Source: Acetobacter sicerae
Lineage (GTDB): Bacteria > Pseudomonadota > Alphaproteobacteria > Acetobacterales > Acetobacteraceae
DNA length: 64,000 bases
Assembly: GCF_011516765.1 (NCBI RefSeq)
Contig: NZ_JAAABN010000003.1
Span: forward strand, 1 to 64,000
Reading direction: 5' to 3'
The notes below the pieces were generated by a model. It ran no database searches. It was not told where the DNA came from and worked only from the letters and a program-made list of their open reading frames with translations. A program made the position numbers and the translations under genes. Positions 63,618 to 64,000 of the stretch are shown here, piece by piece (positions within the stretch are counted from its first letter, which is position 1; each line of letters begins with the position of its first letter).

Positions 63618-64000
63618 TCAGCGCGGTGCGAGGACCATAACCATCTGACGGTTTTCAAGCCTTGGCATCTGCTCGACCTTGGCTTCTTCTTCCATCTCGT
63701 TGCGGATACGCTCCAGAACCTTCACGCCGAGGTCCTGATGAGCCATCTCTCGTCCACGAAAACGGAGCGTGACCTTGACCTTGTCACCATCGCCAATGAA
63801 CGACTTCATGGAACGCATCTTAACCTGGTAGTCATTTTCGTCGATGTTCGGACGAACCTTGACTTCCTTGATCTCGATGACCTTCTGCTTCTTCCGCGCT
63901 TCATTACGCTTTTTCTGCTGCTCATACTTGTACTTGCCGTAATCAAGTATCTTGCAGACCGGCGGTTCCGCGTTCGGGCTGATTTCAAGAAGATCCAGTC
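63618..64000 (-). CDS. infC: translation initiation factor IF-3 (partial, 5' end outside the window)
   Basis: IF-3 binds the 30S subunit and checks the start codon. The visible part covers about 127 C-terminal residues: [56 protein letters not shown] and [21 protein letters not shown], then a tail ending in VMVLAPR. The start codon, an AUU or similar rare codon in many bacteria, lies beyond the right edge. The stop is followed by a strong hairpin. Confidence 0.95.
   Translation of the reverse strand, partial: LDLLEISPNAEPPVCKILDYGKYKYEQQKKRNEARKKQKVIEIKEVKVRPNIDENDYQVKMRSMKSFIGDGDKVKVTLRFRGREMAHQDLGVKVLERIRNEMEEEAKVEQMPRLENRQMVMVLAPR

Noticed and set aside
1-64000. CRISPR arrays, tRNA or rRNA genes, complete insertion sequences
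   Set aside because: I looked in all intergenic stretches and found no regularly spaced direct repeats, no cloverleaf-like sequence ending in a T-loop and CCA, and no intact transposase.

Overview
This window looks like a chromosomal segment from an acetic acid bacterium (Alphaproteobacteria, Acetobacteraceae). The evidence is indirect but consistent. It carries a sphingolipid locus, a CIO-type quinol oxidase with a DUF2474 partner, a ChvG/ChvI two-component pair, a membrane-lipid MlaA/MlaC pair, a secreted gluconolactonase-like enzyme, a long-chain polyol dehydrogenase and a periplasmic trehalase. The DNA is GC-rich and dense, with short intergenic repeats that recur through the window. No tRNA, rRNA, CRISPR array or complete insertion sequence was found.

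Region 1 (1-13684) is a lipid locus. After a decayed left edge come a fatty acyl-AMP ligase, an acyl carrier protein and serine palmitoyltransferase on the + strand. They should load a fatty acid onto the carrier protein and condense it with serine. On the - strand are a DadA-type oxidase, a Tam41-like nucleotidyltransferase and a lipid kinase of the ceramide-kinase type. Divergent from these is a five-gene operon with four successive 4-bp gene overlaps: metallophosphoesterase, LptF-like, LptG-like, lipid hydroxylase and NTP transferase. My reading is that it makes, hydroxylates, head-group-modifies and perhaps exports a sphingolipid. Ceramide synthase and ceramide reductase genes are not in the window.

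Region 2 (13685-22400) holds a tiny decayed island at the guaA 3' end (TrmH-like methyltransferase, recombinase remnant, displaced terminator), then guaA, a small exported protein, nagA, an AT-rich AIPR-type defence candidate, a mannitol-type dehydrogenase and a small acetyltransferase.

Region 3 (22688-38071) has transport genes (MFS symporter, OprP-like porin, SSS symporter), a surface-glycan group (hydrolase-like protein, CgeB-like glycosyltransferase, O-antigen-ligase-like protein), an Nfu iron-sulfur carrier, an aldo/keto reductase, and a four-gene cluster combining a DUF418 protein, a P-loop sulfotransferase, a small membrane protein and a membrane-anchored arylsulfotransferase-like protein.

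Region 4 (38072-64000) has an orphan nuoM, mlaC-mlaA, a DUF2076 protein, a PEBP protein, cspA, a GST, a signal-less solute-binding protein, a gluconolactonase-like enzyme, cioA-cioB-DUF2474, a TadG-like vWA protein, tldD, trehalase, dnaJ-dnaK-grpE, chvI-chvG and the 3' part of infC. Two families of intergenic repeats are spread across the whole window, mostly at gene ends.
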